Origin: Cylindrospermum sp. FACHB-282
Lineage (GTDB): Bacteria > Cyanobacteriota > Cyanobacteriia > Cyanobacteriales > Nostocaceae
NCBI RefSeq assembly: GCF_014697195.1
Contig: NZ_JACJRJ010000051.1
Span: 1 to 41,819, forward strand
Direction: 5' to 3'
DNA length: 41,819 nt
Below are positions 1-8,590 of this stretch, one piece after another. The notes under the pieces are model-generated. The model worked only from the letters and a program-made list of their open reading frames with translations, had not been told where the DNA came from and made no database searches. Positions within the stretch are counted from its first letter, which is position 1. Each line of letters opens with the position of its first letter. Position numbers and translations under genes: made by a program.

Positions 1-1
1 A

Positions 2-475
2 CATCAAATTGGTGTAGTGGTATTTGGGTGGAATCAGGGACAAAGACAAGAAGCGCAGTTAGGTAGAACAACGCAATCATTTGTGCAGATACCAACCGCC
101 AAACTCAAAAAACAAGTTAAACAGTTATGCGAGTACCACGGCATCAAATTTGTAGAAACTGAAGAATCCTATACCAGTAAAACTAGTTTTTTAGATGGTG
201 ATTTTCTACCTACTTTCGGCGCAAAACCTGAAGGGTGGAAACCAAGTGGAAAACGAGTAAAACGCGGTATATATCGCACTGGTACAGGAATTCTAATCAA
301 CGCTGATTTAAATGGTGCAGCGAATATACTTCGCAAAGTAGAGACACAATTAGGACTCGTCCTAGTCAAGGTCTGTAGGCAAGTTTTGACCCTTGCTACC
401 AGATTTCGTATCTGGGAAACCAAAACTAAAAAGCGAAGTGGTACGGGTTCAGCCTACCACGTAGCATCAGTTTAG
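2..475 (+). CDS. tnpB: TnpB (IS200/IS605 family) C-terminal part, copy A, cut by the window edge
   Basis: Only the last 157 codons are present; the frame is open to the first base, so the gene starts outside the window. TnpB is an RNA-guided RuvC-like nuclease encoded by IS200/IS605-type elements. The segment shows the family's C-terminal pattern: a Glu in the EESYTSKTS motif, a GKRVKRG stretch and the last RuvC motif NADLNGAANIL with its Asp. No CxxC zinc-finger pair is visible, as in one common TnpB subgroup. A second, inverted copy at 41345-41818 aligns along its whole length with a handful of substitutions (for example KKQVK against KKRVK, and KRGIYRT against NRGMFRT). Both are cut at the same base. 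The stop is directly followed by the hairpin right end. Whether the full gene is intact cannot be seen. Confidence 0.88.
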   Translation, partial: HQIGVVVFGWNQGQRQEAQLGRTTQSFVQIPTAKLKKQVKQLCEYHGIKFVETEESYTSKTSFLDGDFLPTFGAKPEGWKPSGKRVKRGIYRTGTGILINADLNGAANILRKVETQLGLVLVKVCRQVLTLATRFRIWETKTKKRSGTGSAYHVASV

Positions 476-508
476 AATCCCCGTGTCTTTAGACCGGGGA
501 GAGGTCAA
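438..508 (+). ncRNA. Predicted 3' end of TnpB guide RNA (right end of copy A)
   Basis: The tnpB 3' end and the element right end hold two hairpins. One pairs gtggta (438-443) with taccac (455-460) inside the coding region. The other pairs tccccg (478-483) with cgggga (495-500), continues with gtc/gac, and has a ttta loop. Copies A and B share sequence through gaggtcaa (501-508) and then diverge at once, which places the right boundary at 508. In characterised TnpB systems the omega/reRNA overlaps the gene's 3' end and takes its guide from the flanking DNA, so the guide here would begin at 509. The boundary is seen in the sequence; the RNA function is inferred from the family. Confidence 0.6.
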
Positions 509-543
509 CTTCCTTCTCTTTCTTTGCGTACTTTGCCTCCTTT

Positions 544-628
544 GCGGTTCGTTTCCATCAAATTCTCTCCCCCCTGGGGCTAATTTACTTTCCTCCTCTT
601 TCCCAGCGTCTTGGCGGTTCGTTTCCAT
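544..628. repeat. Two diverged direct repeats upstream of valS
   Basis: The 15-base string gcggttcgtttccat occurs at 544-558 and again at 614-628, each followed by a C/T-rich stretch. The region between the tnpB right end and valS is otherwise pyrimidine-rich. An open frame at 483-680 runs through it but is low-complexity and not credible as a gene. The valS promoter must lie in or near this stretch; no clear -10/-35 pair was identified. Confidence 0.5.
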
Positions 629-690
629 AAATCCCCCTCCAACCCTGTGGCAAAATTTAGTAGAGTCCCTGCAAATTTAGTTTTCCCAGC

Positions 691-3600
691 ATGACCGCAA
701 CTATTCCTAATCTCCCCAGTCTCTATGAAGCCTTCTCCACTGAAGCCAAATGGCAAAAATTCTGGGAAGACAACCAAGTTTACAAAGCTGACCCCAACCA
801 CAAAGGCGAACCCTACTGCGTCGTCATCCCCCCGCCTAATGTCACCGGCAGTTTACACATGGGTCACGCCTTTGAAAGTGCGTTGATTGATACCCTCGTG
901 CGTTACCACCGGATGCAAGGGCGTAATACCCTGTGGTTGCCGGGAACTGACCACGCTAGCATTGCTGTGCAAGCGATTCTGGAAAAGCAACTCAAGGCTG
1001 AGGGTAAAACTCGCTATGATTTGGGGCGGGAGAAGTTCCTAGAACGCGCTTGGCAATGGAAGGCGGAGTCTGGGGGTACAATTGTTAATCAGCTACGGCG
1101 TTTGGGCGTTTCGGTTGACTGGACGCGGGAACGCTTTACCCTGGATGAGGGTTTGTCGAAAGCTGTTGTCGAGGCATTTGTTCGCCTGTATCAGGAAGGC
1201 TTAATTTATCGCGGTGAGTATTTAGTTAACTGGTGTCCAGCTTCTCAGTCGGCGGTGTCTGATGTGGAGGTGGAAAATCAAGAGGTTAACGGGAATCTTT
1301 GGTATTTCCGCTATCCTCTCAGTGATGGTTCTGGTTATTTGGAGGTGGCGACGACTCGACCGGAAACTATGCTGGGTGATACGGCGGTGGCGGTTAATCC
1401 CAATGATGAAAGATATCAGCACTTGATTGGCAAAACTCTGACTCTGCCAATTATGCAACGGGAAATTCCGATTATTGGCGATGAGTTGGTTGACGCTGCT
1501 TTTGGTACGGGTTGCGTGAAGGTGACTCCCGCCCATGATCCTAATGATTTTGAAATGGGTAAGCGTCACAATCTGCCGTTTATCAACATTATGAATAAGG
1601 ACGGGACTCTCAACGAAAATGCCGGGGAGTTTCAAGGACAAGACCGCTTTGTGGCTAGAAAGAATGTGGTTTCTCGCCTGGAGGCTGATGGCGTTTTGGT
1701 GAAGGTGGAAGATTATAAGCATACGGTGCCATTTAGCGATCGCGGCAAAGTACCTGTTGAACCCCTCCTCTCAACTCAGTGGTTTGTCAAAATTCGCCCC
1801 CTAGCTGACAAATCTCTAGAACTCCTCGACCAGCAAAATTCGCCGGATTTTGTCCCCCAACGCTGGACAAAGGTCTATCGTGATTGGTTGGTGAACCTCA
1901 AAGACTGGTGTATCTCTCGGCAATTGTGGTGGGGTCACCAAATCCCGGCTTGGTACGCTGTCAGTGAAACAGGTGGACAAATTACCGACTCGACGCCTTT
2001 TATCGTGGCGCAAAATCAAGGGGAAGCTGAGGAAAAAGCAAAATTACAATTTGGTGAAAATGTCCAGCTAGAACAAGACCCAGATGTGCTAGATACCTGG
2101 TTTTCTTCTGGACTCTGGCCGTTTTCAACTTTGGGCTGGCCGGAACAAACTCAGGATTTAGCGACTTACTACCCCACCACCACCCTAGTTACAGGCTTTG
2201 ATATCATCTTTTTCTGGGTTGCCAGAATGACGATGATGGGGACACATTTTACGGGACAAATGCCGTTTAAAACTGTTTACATCCACGGTTTGGTGCGGGA
2301 TGAGAACAATAAAAAGATGTCCAAATCGTCTAACAATGGCATTGACCCGCTGTTGTTGATTGCCAAATATGGTACTGATGCTTTGCGCTACACCTTAATT
2401 AAGGAAGTGGCGGGGGCTGGTCAAGATATCCGCTTGGAGTACGATCGCAAAAAGGACGAATCTTCATCGGTAGAAGCTTCCCGCAATTTTGCTAATAAGT
2501 TGTGGAATGCTGCCCGGTTTGTGATGATGAATTTAGATGGACAGACGCCGCCACAATTAGGTCAACCCCAAGCCACAGAACTCAGTGATCAGTGGATTCT
2601 TTCCCGCTATCATCAAGTAGTTAAACAAACTACCACTTACATCGACAACTACGGTTTAGGGGAAGCAGCAAAGGGATTGTATGAATTTATCTGGGGCGAC
2701 TTCTGCGATCAGTATATTGAACTAGTTAAATCCAGGTTGCAAAAAGATGCCGATCCGGCATCGCGCCGAGTTGTACAACAAATCCTCGCCTACGTGCTGG
2801 AAGGGATTTTGAAGCTACTGCATCCCTTTATGCCCCATATTACTGAGGAAATTTGGCAAACTCTCACCCAACAACCAGAAGATGCACCGCAAATTTTACC
2901 ATTACAACTTTATCCCCAGGCAGACGCCAACTTGATCAATCTGCAACTTGAAGAACAGTTTGATTTGTTAATTAACACTATCCGCACAATTAGAAATCTG
3001 CGGGCTGAAGCGGATATTAAGCCAGGGGCAAAAGTAACGGTGAATTTGCAAACTGCTAGCGAAAATGAACGGTATATCCTCACTGCTGGAAAGTCTTACA
3101 TTCAAGATTTAGCCAAGGTCGAGAGTTTAACAATTACTGACGAAACCATTACTGGTGAGCAAGAAAGCCAAAAAGTTGCTGGTAAATCGCCTTTGAGAGG
3201 TTTGAAGACTATAGGCTTAATTATCTTGGCAATTGTCTTTGTTCGCTTGGGTTTTGCTGCGGCGGATACAATTAATCAGGTTCCTGTTTTAGGAACCATT
3301 TTTGAATTAGTTGGTCTACTTTATACAATGTGGTTTGTTGCCCGCAATTTAATCACCGCTCAGGGGAGACAAAAGTTATGGGCAAGGTTGTTTAAACCAG
3401 CTACTGACAACATTCTACCCCAGACAGAATCACAACAGCTTCAGGAATCAGACAACAGTATCGCTGGTGTTGTCGGTACAGTACAAGTACTAATTCCCCT
3501 AAAAGGTGTGGTAGATATTGAAGCCCTACGTGCCAAGCTAGAGAAAAGCATCAGCAAAGTGGAAGCGGAAGCTAATTCATTAACTGCTAGATTAAGCAAT

Positions 3601-3714
3601 GCTAAGTTTGTGGATAAAGCGCCAGCAGATGTAGTTCAAAATACTAGAGAAGCTTTAGCAGAGGCAGAGAAACAAGCGGAAATTTTGCGCGATCGCCTGC
3701 GTGGTTTAGTATAA
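691..3714 (+). CDS. valS: Valyl-tRNA synthetase with CAAD membrane domain
   Basis: Class I aminoacyl-tRNA synthetase that charges tRNA-Val. HIGH-type motif HMGH is at residues 56-59 and KMSKS at 542-546; an editing (CP1) domain lies between and the anticodon-binding domain follows. At about 831-900 there is an extra segment with two hydrophobic helices (about 841-857 and 866-885). It matches the CAAD domain known from cyanobacterial synthetases, which anchors them to thylakoid membranes. The insertion separates the core from the C-terminal coiled-coil tRNA-binding arm (about 940-1007, Leu/Glu/Lys-rich). At 1007 residues it is longer than the usual 880-950, and the excess is explained by CAAD. 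ATG start. The gene stands alone on the plus strand, with an inverted repeat just after the stop. Identification is very secure; CAAD rests on its position and helix pattern. Confidence 0.97.
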   Translation: MTATIPNLPSLYEAFSTEAKWQKFWEDNQVYKADPNHKGEPYCVVIPPPNVTGSLHMGHAFESALIDTLVRYHRMQGRNTLWLPGTDHASIAVQAILEKQLKAEGKTRYDLGREKFLERAWQWKAESGGTIVNQLRRLGVSVDWTRERFTLDEGLSKAVVEAFVRLYQEGLIYRGEYLVNWCPASQSAVSDVEVENQEVNGNLWYFRYPLSDGSGYLEVATTRPETMLGDTAVAVNPNDERYQHLIGKTLTLPIMQREIPIIGDELVDAAFGTGCVKVTPAHDPNDFEMGKRHNLPFINIMNKDGTLNENAGEFQGQDRFVARKNVVSRLEADGVLVKVEDYKHTVPFSDRGKVPVEPLLSTQWFVKIRPLADKSLELLDQQNSPDFVPQRWTKVYRDWLVNLKDWCISRQLWWGHQIPAWYAVSETGGQITDSTPFIVAQNQGEAEEKAKLQFGENVQLEQDPDVLDTWFSSGLWPFSTLGWPEQTQDLATYYPTTTLVTGFDIIFFWVARMTMMGTHFTGQMPFKTVYIHGLVRDENNKKMSKSSNNGIDPLLLIAKYGTDALRYTLIKEVAGAGQDIRLEYDRKKDESSSVEASRNFANKLWNAARFVMMNLDGQTPPQLGQPQATELSDQWILSRYHQVVKQTTTYIDNYGLGEAAKGLYEFIWGDFCDQYIELVKSRLQKDADPASRRVVQQILAYVLEGILKLLHPFMPHITEEIWQTLTQQPEDAPQILPLQLYPQADANLINLQLEEQFDLLINTIRTIRNLRAEADIKPGAKVTVNLQTASENERYILTAGKSYIQDLAKVESLTITDETITGEQESQKVAGKSPLRGLKTIGLIILAIVFVRLGFAAADTINQVPVLGTIFELVGLLYTMWFVARNLITAQGRQKLWARLFKPATDNILPQTESQQLQESDNSIAGVVGTVQVLIPLKGVVDIEALRAKLEKSISKVEAEANSLTARLSNAKFVDKAPADVVQNTREALAEAEKQAEILRDRLRGLV

Positions 3715-3718
3715 GCAC

Positions 3719-3758
3719 AATGGGTAATGGGAGAGTTATCAATTCCCATTTACCCATT
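3719..3758 (+). terminator. Inverted repeat, possible valS terminator
   Basis: aatgggtaatggga (3719-3732) can pair with tcccatttacccatt (3744-3758) with one bulged base, a few bases after the valS stop. A T-run follows only after about 17 more bases (around 3775). It is either a weak intrinsic terminator or one of the dispersed palindromes common in Nostoc-type genomes. Confidence 0.4.
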
Positions 3759-3834
3759 ACCATTTACCAAAAACTTTTTTATCTCACTTTTTGTAATTTT
3801 ATTTTGAATTTTAAATTGGAGCGAAGCAAAAGTT

Positions 3835-4266
3835 ATGCTATACCTAGCCCAGGTATGTAAAAATGAGTTTTTAGATCAGTACCAGTTACGCTTGTTAGCA
3901 CGTCAGGAGGGTGAAAATCTCTGGATAATTATTTCAGAAGAGGCTTTCATTCTATTGGGAAAGGGAAACACTATAAATGAGAAATTACTGGTAATAGTGG
4001 AGCTTTCCCCCGCAGGAGTGATTCAAAAACTCGAAGACGCCACCAATTGGGTACTTTATCTAGTGCAAACTTACCTCGCCACTGGCGTTACCCCAGAATT
4101 TTTGCAACAAGAAGCAGAGCGAGCAGAACATTGGCGACAATCCCTAACCTTACAAAGCCAAGATTTAGCGCGTCGTTCTTTGGAATTAGAGGCCCGTCGC
4201 GAACAAATTCAAGCAGTAGAAGAAAGTATTAAGCGCGATAAAAATGGTCATGATGATCAAAAATAA
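3835..4266 (+). CDS. Conserved hypothetical cyanobacterial protein with coiled-coil tail
   Basis: 143 residues; not assigned to a named family. The N-terminal half (1-85) alternates strands and helices and looks globular (LWIIISEEAF, LLVIVELSPAG). Residues about 85-135 are rich in Glu, Gln, Arg and Leu with heptad spacing and should form one long helix or coiled coil. No signal peptide or membrane segment. ATG start with a GGAG about 15 bases upstream. It lies in the same direction as valS but is separated by an inverted repeat, and it converges on the aarF-like gene. Coding is credible because the composition is protein-like throughout and codon use matches the neighbours. Function unknown. 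Confidence 0.75.
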   Translation: MLYLAQVCKNEFLDQYQLRLLARQEGENLWIIISEEAFILLGKGNTINEKLLVIVELSPAGVIQKLEDATNWVLYLVQTYLATGVTPEFLQQEAERAEHWRQSLTLQSQDLARRSLELEARREQIQAVEESIKRDKNGHDDQK

Positions 4267-4362
4267 TCTGAATTTTTGAGTGCTGATTTGTCAATGATTG
4301 TGATTAACGCAGGGATAAAAAAATTCTTACCCCTGCTGTTACCAACCCTCATCTTTTAATCT

Positions 4363-6366
4363 TCATTTTTCATATTTGACACTTTCCTCCGCCGCCAACA
4401 GTTCCCGAATTATCCTAGCTATAGCCTTTTGGGCGAAGCGGCTGGCTATTTGTTGACCTAAACGCTGCACACCTGGATTAACAAGTATTTGGGCTAGTTG
4501 AGGAGCAAATTGGGCGGGGTCAAACCCACGGGTTTGCTGGAGAATTTTAAAGATACGTTTGATATGCTCTAATGTCTGTTGTTGCTCAACTGTCGCCCCT
4601 GGGGTTTCATTGACTGCTGTCAATCCTGCTTCTGATAGTAGGTGTGTGAAGTTATGCAGTACATTTTTACCTACAGCATTGAGTCCGTTGATAAATTCAT
4701 CTACCAATTTGTCGCGAATAAATGAGCCGCGTTCGGATGATAGGAACTCTACCGTCTCATTCAGTACCAAACTGAGATCGTATTCTTGGTTTTTGCGCGC
4801 ATTGGTTAACAAGTTTTCTAAGCGATTCCAGCGAAATTTGCTATCTTTAAACAGCAAATCTTGCAGTGATGTTCTTAATGCTGGTGCTGGGTCGGTTAAC
4901 AGGCGTTTAGAAACATAGGGATAAGCTTCGCTGAGAACTTTAAAGTCGGGGTCTATATAGATAGCAATTCCTTCCAGGGTGACGAGGGAGCGAATAATTA
5001 ATGCATAGTATGGTGGTACGCGGAAAGGATACTCATACATCAAAGCTGATAGTTCATCGGTGATGCTTTTGATGTTGAGGTCGGCTACACTGGCTCCTTG
5101 GGCATCAGCGAAGACTCGCGCAAAAGCTGGAATAATTGGGGTTAAATCTGTTTCTGGTGATAAGAAATCTAATTTGACGTAGTCTTTTGCCAAGCCTTCA
5201 AAGTCGCGGTTGACTACGTGGACGATCGCTTCAATTAAACCATAGCGTTGGGCTGGCTGAACCTCACTCATCATCCCAAAGTCGAGATAAGCTAATTTAC
5301 CCTCTGGGGTGGCTAATAAATTACCTGGGTGGGGATCGGCGTGAAAAAATCCATGTTCTAGTAACTGGCGTAGAGAACACTGGACGCCAATTTCAATCAT
5401 ATAACGGGCATTTATCCCTTGGGCACGAATTTCTTCTGTCTGGGTTAATTTAATGCCATTAATCCACTCCATCGTCAACACGCGACGATTGGTGTATTCC
5501 CAATAAATTTTTGGTACATATATGTTTTCCATCTGACCATATAACCCAAAAAAGCGCTCGGCATTTTCGCCTTCATGGATGTAGTCCATCTCTTCAAAAA
5601 TGCGATCGCCTAATTCATCGAGAATCCCGACTAAATCACTCCGCACCCGTTTTACTCTTTGCTGTACCCAGGCGGCTATGCGGCGCAAAATGTATAAGTC
5701 AATGGTAATTCGCTCTCTTAAATCAGGACGTTGAACTTTAATGGCGACTTCCTCACCAGTTTTCAACTTACCTTTATAGACTTGTCCCAATGAAGCCGCC
5801 GCAATTGGCTGGGGCGAAATTGTGGCGTAAACCTCATCTGGGGTTGCTCCTAGTTCTTCTTCAATAAACTGGTAAGCTATTTCGTTGGGAAAAGGCGGTA
5901 ATTGGTCTTGTAGCCTAGTTAGTTCTTCTAAATATACTGGCGGTACTAGATCCGGTCTGGTGGACAAAGCTTGACCAATTTTGATGTAAGCAGGCCCTAG
6001 TTGTGTCAGCAATTCTCGCAGTTGAATCGCTCTGGGGCGGTCATTTTTGACGACAATTCCCCGCTTGTTATCCCACCATAGCCCCACAACAAAGGCTAGA
6101 GTTGGTCGTAAAACTGCGAAAATCCGCCGCAAAACTTGTAGGGGTTTCCTGGCATAATGAGCTTCTATCTCGACAGGATCGTAACCCAAGGACTCAGGTT
6201 CATCTGTTGCTAAGTGTCTTGGCGATGGGCTACGCCCGGCTGGAGGCAATCGCACAACCTTCTCTGATGTAACTTGTTTTGGCACTACATCAATCACGGA
6301 TAGTTCGCCGCCGTTACTATCCTCCGGATTTGGTCGGGTACTAGGGGGAAGTGTCTTCACAATCAT
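4363..6366 (-). CDS. ABC1/AarF/UbiB family atypical protein kinase-like protein
   Basis: Member of the ABC1 (ADCK/UbiB) family, which has a kinase fold with ATPase activity and is linked to prenylquinone and photosynthetic membrane metabolism. Visible family motifs, numbered from the GTG at 6378, are KIGQ at about 133-136 (the KxGQ signature) followed by LSTRPDLVP, the catalytic-loop motif HADPHPGN and the metal-binding LDFG. Length about 670 with a weakly hydrophobic C-terminal tail is typical of cyanobacterial paralogues. The frame opens with GTG at 6378, but ATG at 6366 is equally plausible; neither has a good ribosome site, and I annotate the ATG. The first ~65 residues are Pro/Ser-rich and include GRSPSPR, encoded by bases resembling a dispersed repeat (about 6216-6242). 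Divergent from recN. The substrate cannot be deduced. Confidence 0.92.
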   Translation of the reverse strand: MIVKTLPPSTRPNPEDSNGGELSVIDVVPKQVTSEKVVRLPPAGRSPSPRHLATDEPESLGYDPVEIEAHYARKPLQVLRRIFAVLRPTLAFVVGLWWDNKRGIVVKNDRPRAIQLRELLTQLGPAYIKIGQALSTRPDLVPPVYLEELTRLQDQLPPFPNEIAYQFIEEELGATPDEVYATISPQPIAAASLGQVYKGKLKTGEEVAIKVQRPDLRERITIDLYILRRIAAWVQQRVKRVRSDLVGILDELGDRIFEEMDYIHEGENAERFFGLYGQMENIYVPKIYWEYTNRRVLTMEWINGIKLTQTEEIRAQGINARYMIEIGVQCSLRQLLEHGFFHADPHPGNLLATPEGKLAYLDFGMMSEVQPAQRYGLIEAIVHVVNRDFEGLAKDYVKLDFLSPETDLTPIIPAFARVFADAQGASVADLNIKSITDELSALMYEYPFRVPPYYALIIRSLVTLEGIAIYIDPDFKVLSEAYPYVSKRLLTDPAPALRTSLQDLLFKDSKFRWNRLENLLTNARKNQEYDLSLVLNETVEFLSSERGSFIRDKLVDEFINGLNAVGKNVLHNFTHLLSEAGLTAVNETPGATVEQQQTLEHIKRIFKILQQTRGFDPAQFAPQLAQILVNPGVQRLGQQIASRFAQKAIARIIRELLAAEESVKYEK

Positions 6367-6630
6367 GAAAAAGGCCACCGGTGGGATTGAATATGTAAAT
6401 TATTGTAACAATATGTTGCGATTCCTGCATCATTCTGAGCAGATATTGAGTTCTCAGTTAGCTACTCAAAAAATTCGACTGCTCTAAGCAGAGGCAATTA
6501 ACAGGTTTGCTACACTTAAATGGGCGTGCTAGTTCAATATTAGTTGGTATTACTGGTTGCTGAAAGATCAAGTTCATACTGCTGAAAGTTGAACTGATCC
6601 GACATCTACCCTTATGGAGAATTTTGCTCG

Positions 6631-8382
6631 ATGTTGCTATGCCTGCGAATTGAAAACTTTGCCCTCATTGACCAACTGGAACTGGAATTTGGCCCAGGAC
6701 TGAATGTATTGACAGGGGAAACCGGCGCAGGAAAATCGATTATCTTGGATGCCATTGATGCTGTCTTGGGCGGTAAAGTCTCTAGCCGAGTCATTCGCAC
6801 TGGCACTATTAGGGCAATGGTAGAAGCCACTTTTGCCTCTACACCCTGCTTCGCGGCTTGGTTGAGCGAACAGGAAATTGATTTGATTGATGATAATTCT
6901 GTAGTTATTAGCCGAGAAATCAGCGTCACTGGTAGTAATATCCGCAGTCGCTCACGGATAAATGGTGTATTGGTGAATCGGCAGATGATGGGGGGATTGC
7001 GCGATCGCTTGGTGGAAATTACCGCCCAAGGTCAAACTGTTCAAGTGGGACAATCTGCCCAAGTCCGAGACTGGTTAGATTTGTATGGCGGTGATTCTTT
7101 GATGCAGCAGCGGCAAAAAGTGGCGATCGCCTTTACCGCATATCAACAAGCACATTTAGCACTAGAAAAACGCCGGATTTCAGAACGGGAACGCCTGCAA
7201 CAACTGGATTTGCTCACCTATCAAGTGCAGGAATTAAAAGCAGCCAACCTCAGCGATTCCCAAGAAATGGAACAACTGCTGCAAGAACGGGAACGGCTAA
7301 ATCATGTCGTGGAATTGCAACAGATGAGTTACAAGGTATATCAGGCTTTGTATCAAAATGAAGATGAAACCCCAGCCGCCTCAGATTTGTTGGGAGACAG
7401 CGAGGCTACTTTAAATCACATGGTGGAATATGACGCCCAACTGCAACCGCTGTTGGACTTGGTGAGGGATGCACAAGCAACATTAATGGAAGTGGGAAGG
7501 CAGATTAATGCCTATGGGGAAGGATTGGAAGCCGATCCCCAGCGGTTAGAGGAAGTAGAGGAGCGGATTCGGGAATTAAAGCAGATTTGTCGCAAGTATG
7601 GCCCGACTCTCACGGAAGCGATCGCCTATTACCAACGCATCCAAGGAGAATTAGCAGAACTCAATGACAGCGAACAATCTATCGAAACTTTAGAACAGCA
7701 ACAACAAACTTGTTTAGATCAACTCATCCTCTTTTGTCAGCAGCTAACTCAACTGCGGCGGAAATCTTCTGGTAATTTAGAATCCCGATTGCTAGCTGAA
7801 CTCAAACCTCTAGCGATGGATAAAGTCAGGTTTCAAGTTGAGATTTTGCCTAGTTCCCCAACCCTGGCCGGTGCAGACAAAATTACTTTTATGTTTAGTC
7901 CCAACCCCGGAGAACCCCTACAACCGATGATTGCGATCGCCTCTGGTGGGGAAATGAGCCGCTTTTTATTAGCGCTCAAAGCTTGTTTTACCCAAGCTGA
8001 TACCGCTCAAACAATGGTTTTTGATGAAATTGATGTGGGGGTTTCTGGAAGGGTAGCCCAAGCGATAGCGGAAAAATTACACCAGCTAGGACAACTCCAC
8101 CAAGTATTATGTGTTACTCATCAACCTTTAGTAGCGGCAATGGCAGACCGTCATTTTCGTGTCGATAAACAAACAATCAATCAAAACAAGGGTAATAAAG
8201 CAAACAATGGCAGCACCGAACAGCGGACTGTTGTGCGAGTCACCAACTTGGATAATTTAACCACCCGTCGGGATGAATTGGCGCAATTAGCCGGGGGTAA
8301 ATCGGCAAATGAGGCGATCGCATTTGCCGAATCTCTACTATTGCAAGCCGCTAATCATCGTCAACGAAATGAAGTGAAGTAG
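6631..8382 (+). CDS. recN: DNA repair protein RecN (SMC-like ATPase)
   Basis: Double-strand-break repair protein that bridges DNA ends in the RecA pathway. Walker A GETGAGKS is at residues 29-36, after the typical start RIENFALIDQLELEF. A long Gln/Glu/Leu-rich coiled coil spans about 150-390. The ABC signature SGGEMSR and Walker B MVFDEIDVGVSG lie near 440-480, followed by the H-loop VTHQP. At 583 residues it is close to the family norm. The ATG at 6631 puts the ATP-binding head at the expected distance and has a GGAG upstream. Several HIP1 octamers lie inside the gene. It is divergent from the aarF-like gene and convergent with the cyclase-like gene. No LexA box was identified. Confidence 0.97.
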   Translation: MLLCLRIENFALIDQLELEFGPGLNVLTGETGAGKSIILDAIDAVLGGKVSSRVIRTGTIRAMVEATFASTPCFAAWLSEQEIDLIDDNSVVISREISVTGSNIRSRSRINGVLVNRQMMGGLRDRLVEITAQGQTVQVGQSAQVRDWLDLYGGDSLMQQRQKVAIAFTAYQQAHLALEKRRISERERLQQLDLLTYQVQELKAANLSDSQEMEQLLQERERLNHVVELQQMSYKVYQALYQNEDETPAASDLLGDSEATLNHMVEYDAQLQPLLDLVRDAQATLMEVGRQINAYGEGLEADPQRLEEVEERIRELKQICRKYGPTLTEAIAYYQRIQGELAELNDSEQSIETLEQQQQTCLDQLILFCQQLTQLRRKSSGNLESRLLAELKPLAMDKVRFQVEILPSSPTLAGADKITFMFSPNPGEPLQPMIAIASGGEMSRFLLALKACFTQADTAQTMVFDEIDVGVSGRVAQAIAEKLHQLGQLHQVLCVTHQPLVAAMADRHFRVDKQTINQNKGNKANNGSTEQRTVVRVTNLDNLTTRRDELAQLAGGKSANEAIAFAESLLLQAANHRQRNEVK

Positions 8383-8477
8383 TTTTAACAACCTCAAAAA
8401 TTACAATTCTCTTAGTCAGAATAAAAACAATTTTGAATTAATTAATTCCGAGTACAGGCTCCCACTGATTGTCTTTA

Positions 8478-8526
8478 ATTTTGAATTTTGAATTTTGAAT
8501 TTTGAATTTTGAATTTTGAATTTTGA
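8478..8526. repeat. Seven perfect tandem heptamers (attttga)
   Basis: Seven consecutive copies of attttga between the convergent recN and cyclase-like genes. Short tandem repeats of 7 bases are a known feature of heterocystous cyanobacterial genomes. Copy number is likely to vary between strains by slippage. Confidence 0.9.
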
Positions 8527-8529
8527 ATT

Positions 8530-8564
8530 CCCCGTTCGCCTTTGGCGTCCCGTAGGGAAGGGGT
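8530..8564. repeat. GC-rich dispersed palindromic repeat
   Basis: A GC-rich stretch (cgttcgcctttggcgtcccg, then tagggaagg) sits directly after the AT-rich heptamers and differs sharply from its surroundings. It resembles small dispersed palindromes of Nostoc-type genomes. The resemblance is from memory, and no second copy was found in this window. Confidence 0.4.
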
Positions 8565-8590
8565 TGACGCTGGTTTGTTTGCTTAATCAA

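Noticed and set aside
483-680. 65-codon frame upstream of valS
   Set aside because: Begins inside the tnpB right-end hairpin and runs through C/T-rich repeats; no ribosome site or protein-like composition.
1222-1722. 166-codon frame antisense to valS
   Set aside because: Shadow of a conserved synthetase; His/Arg-rich product with no recognisable domain.
8478-8526. Tandem repeats considered as a CRISPR array
   Set aside because: Units are 7 bases with no spacers, and there are no cas genes; these are short tandem repeats.
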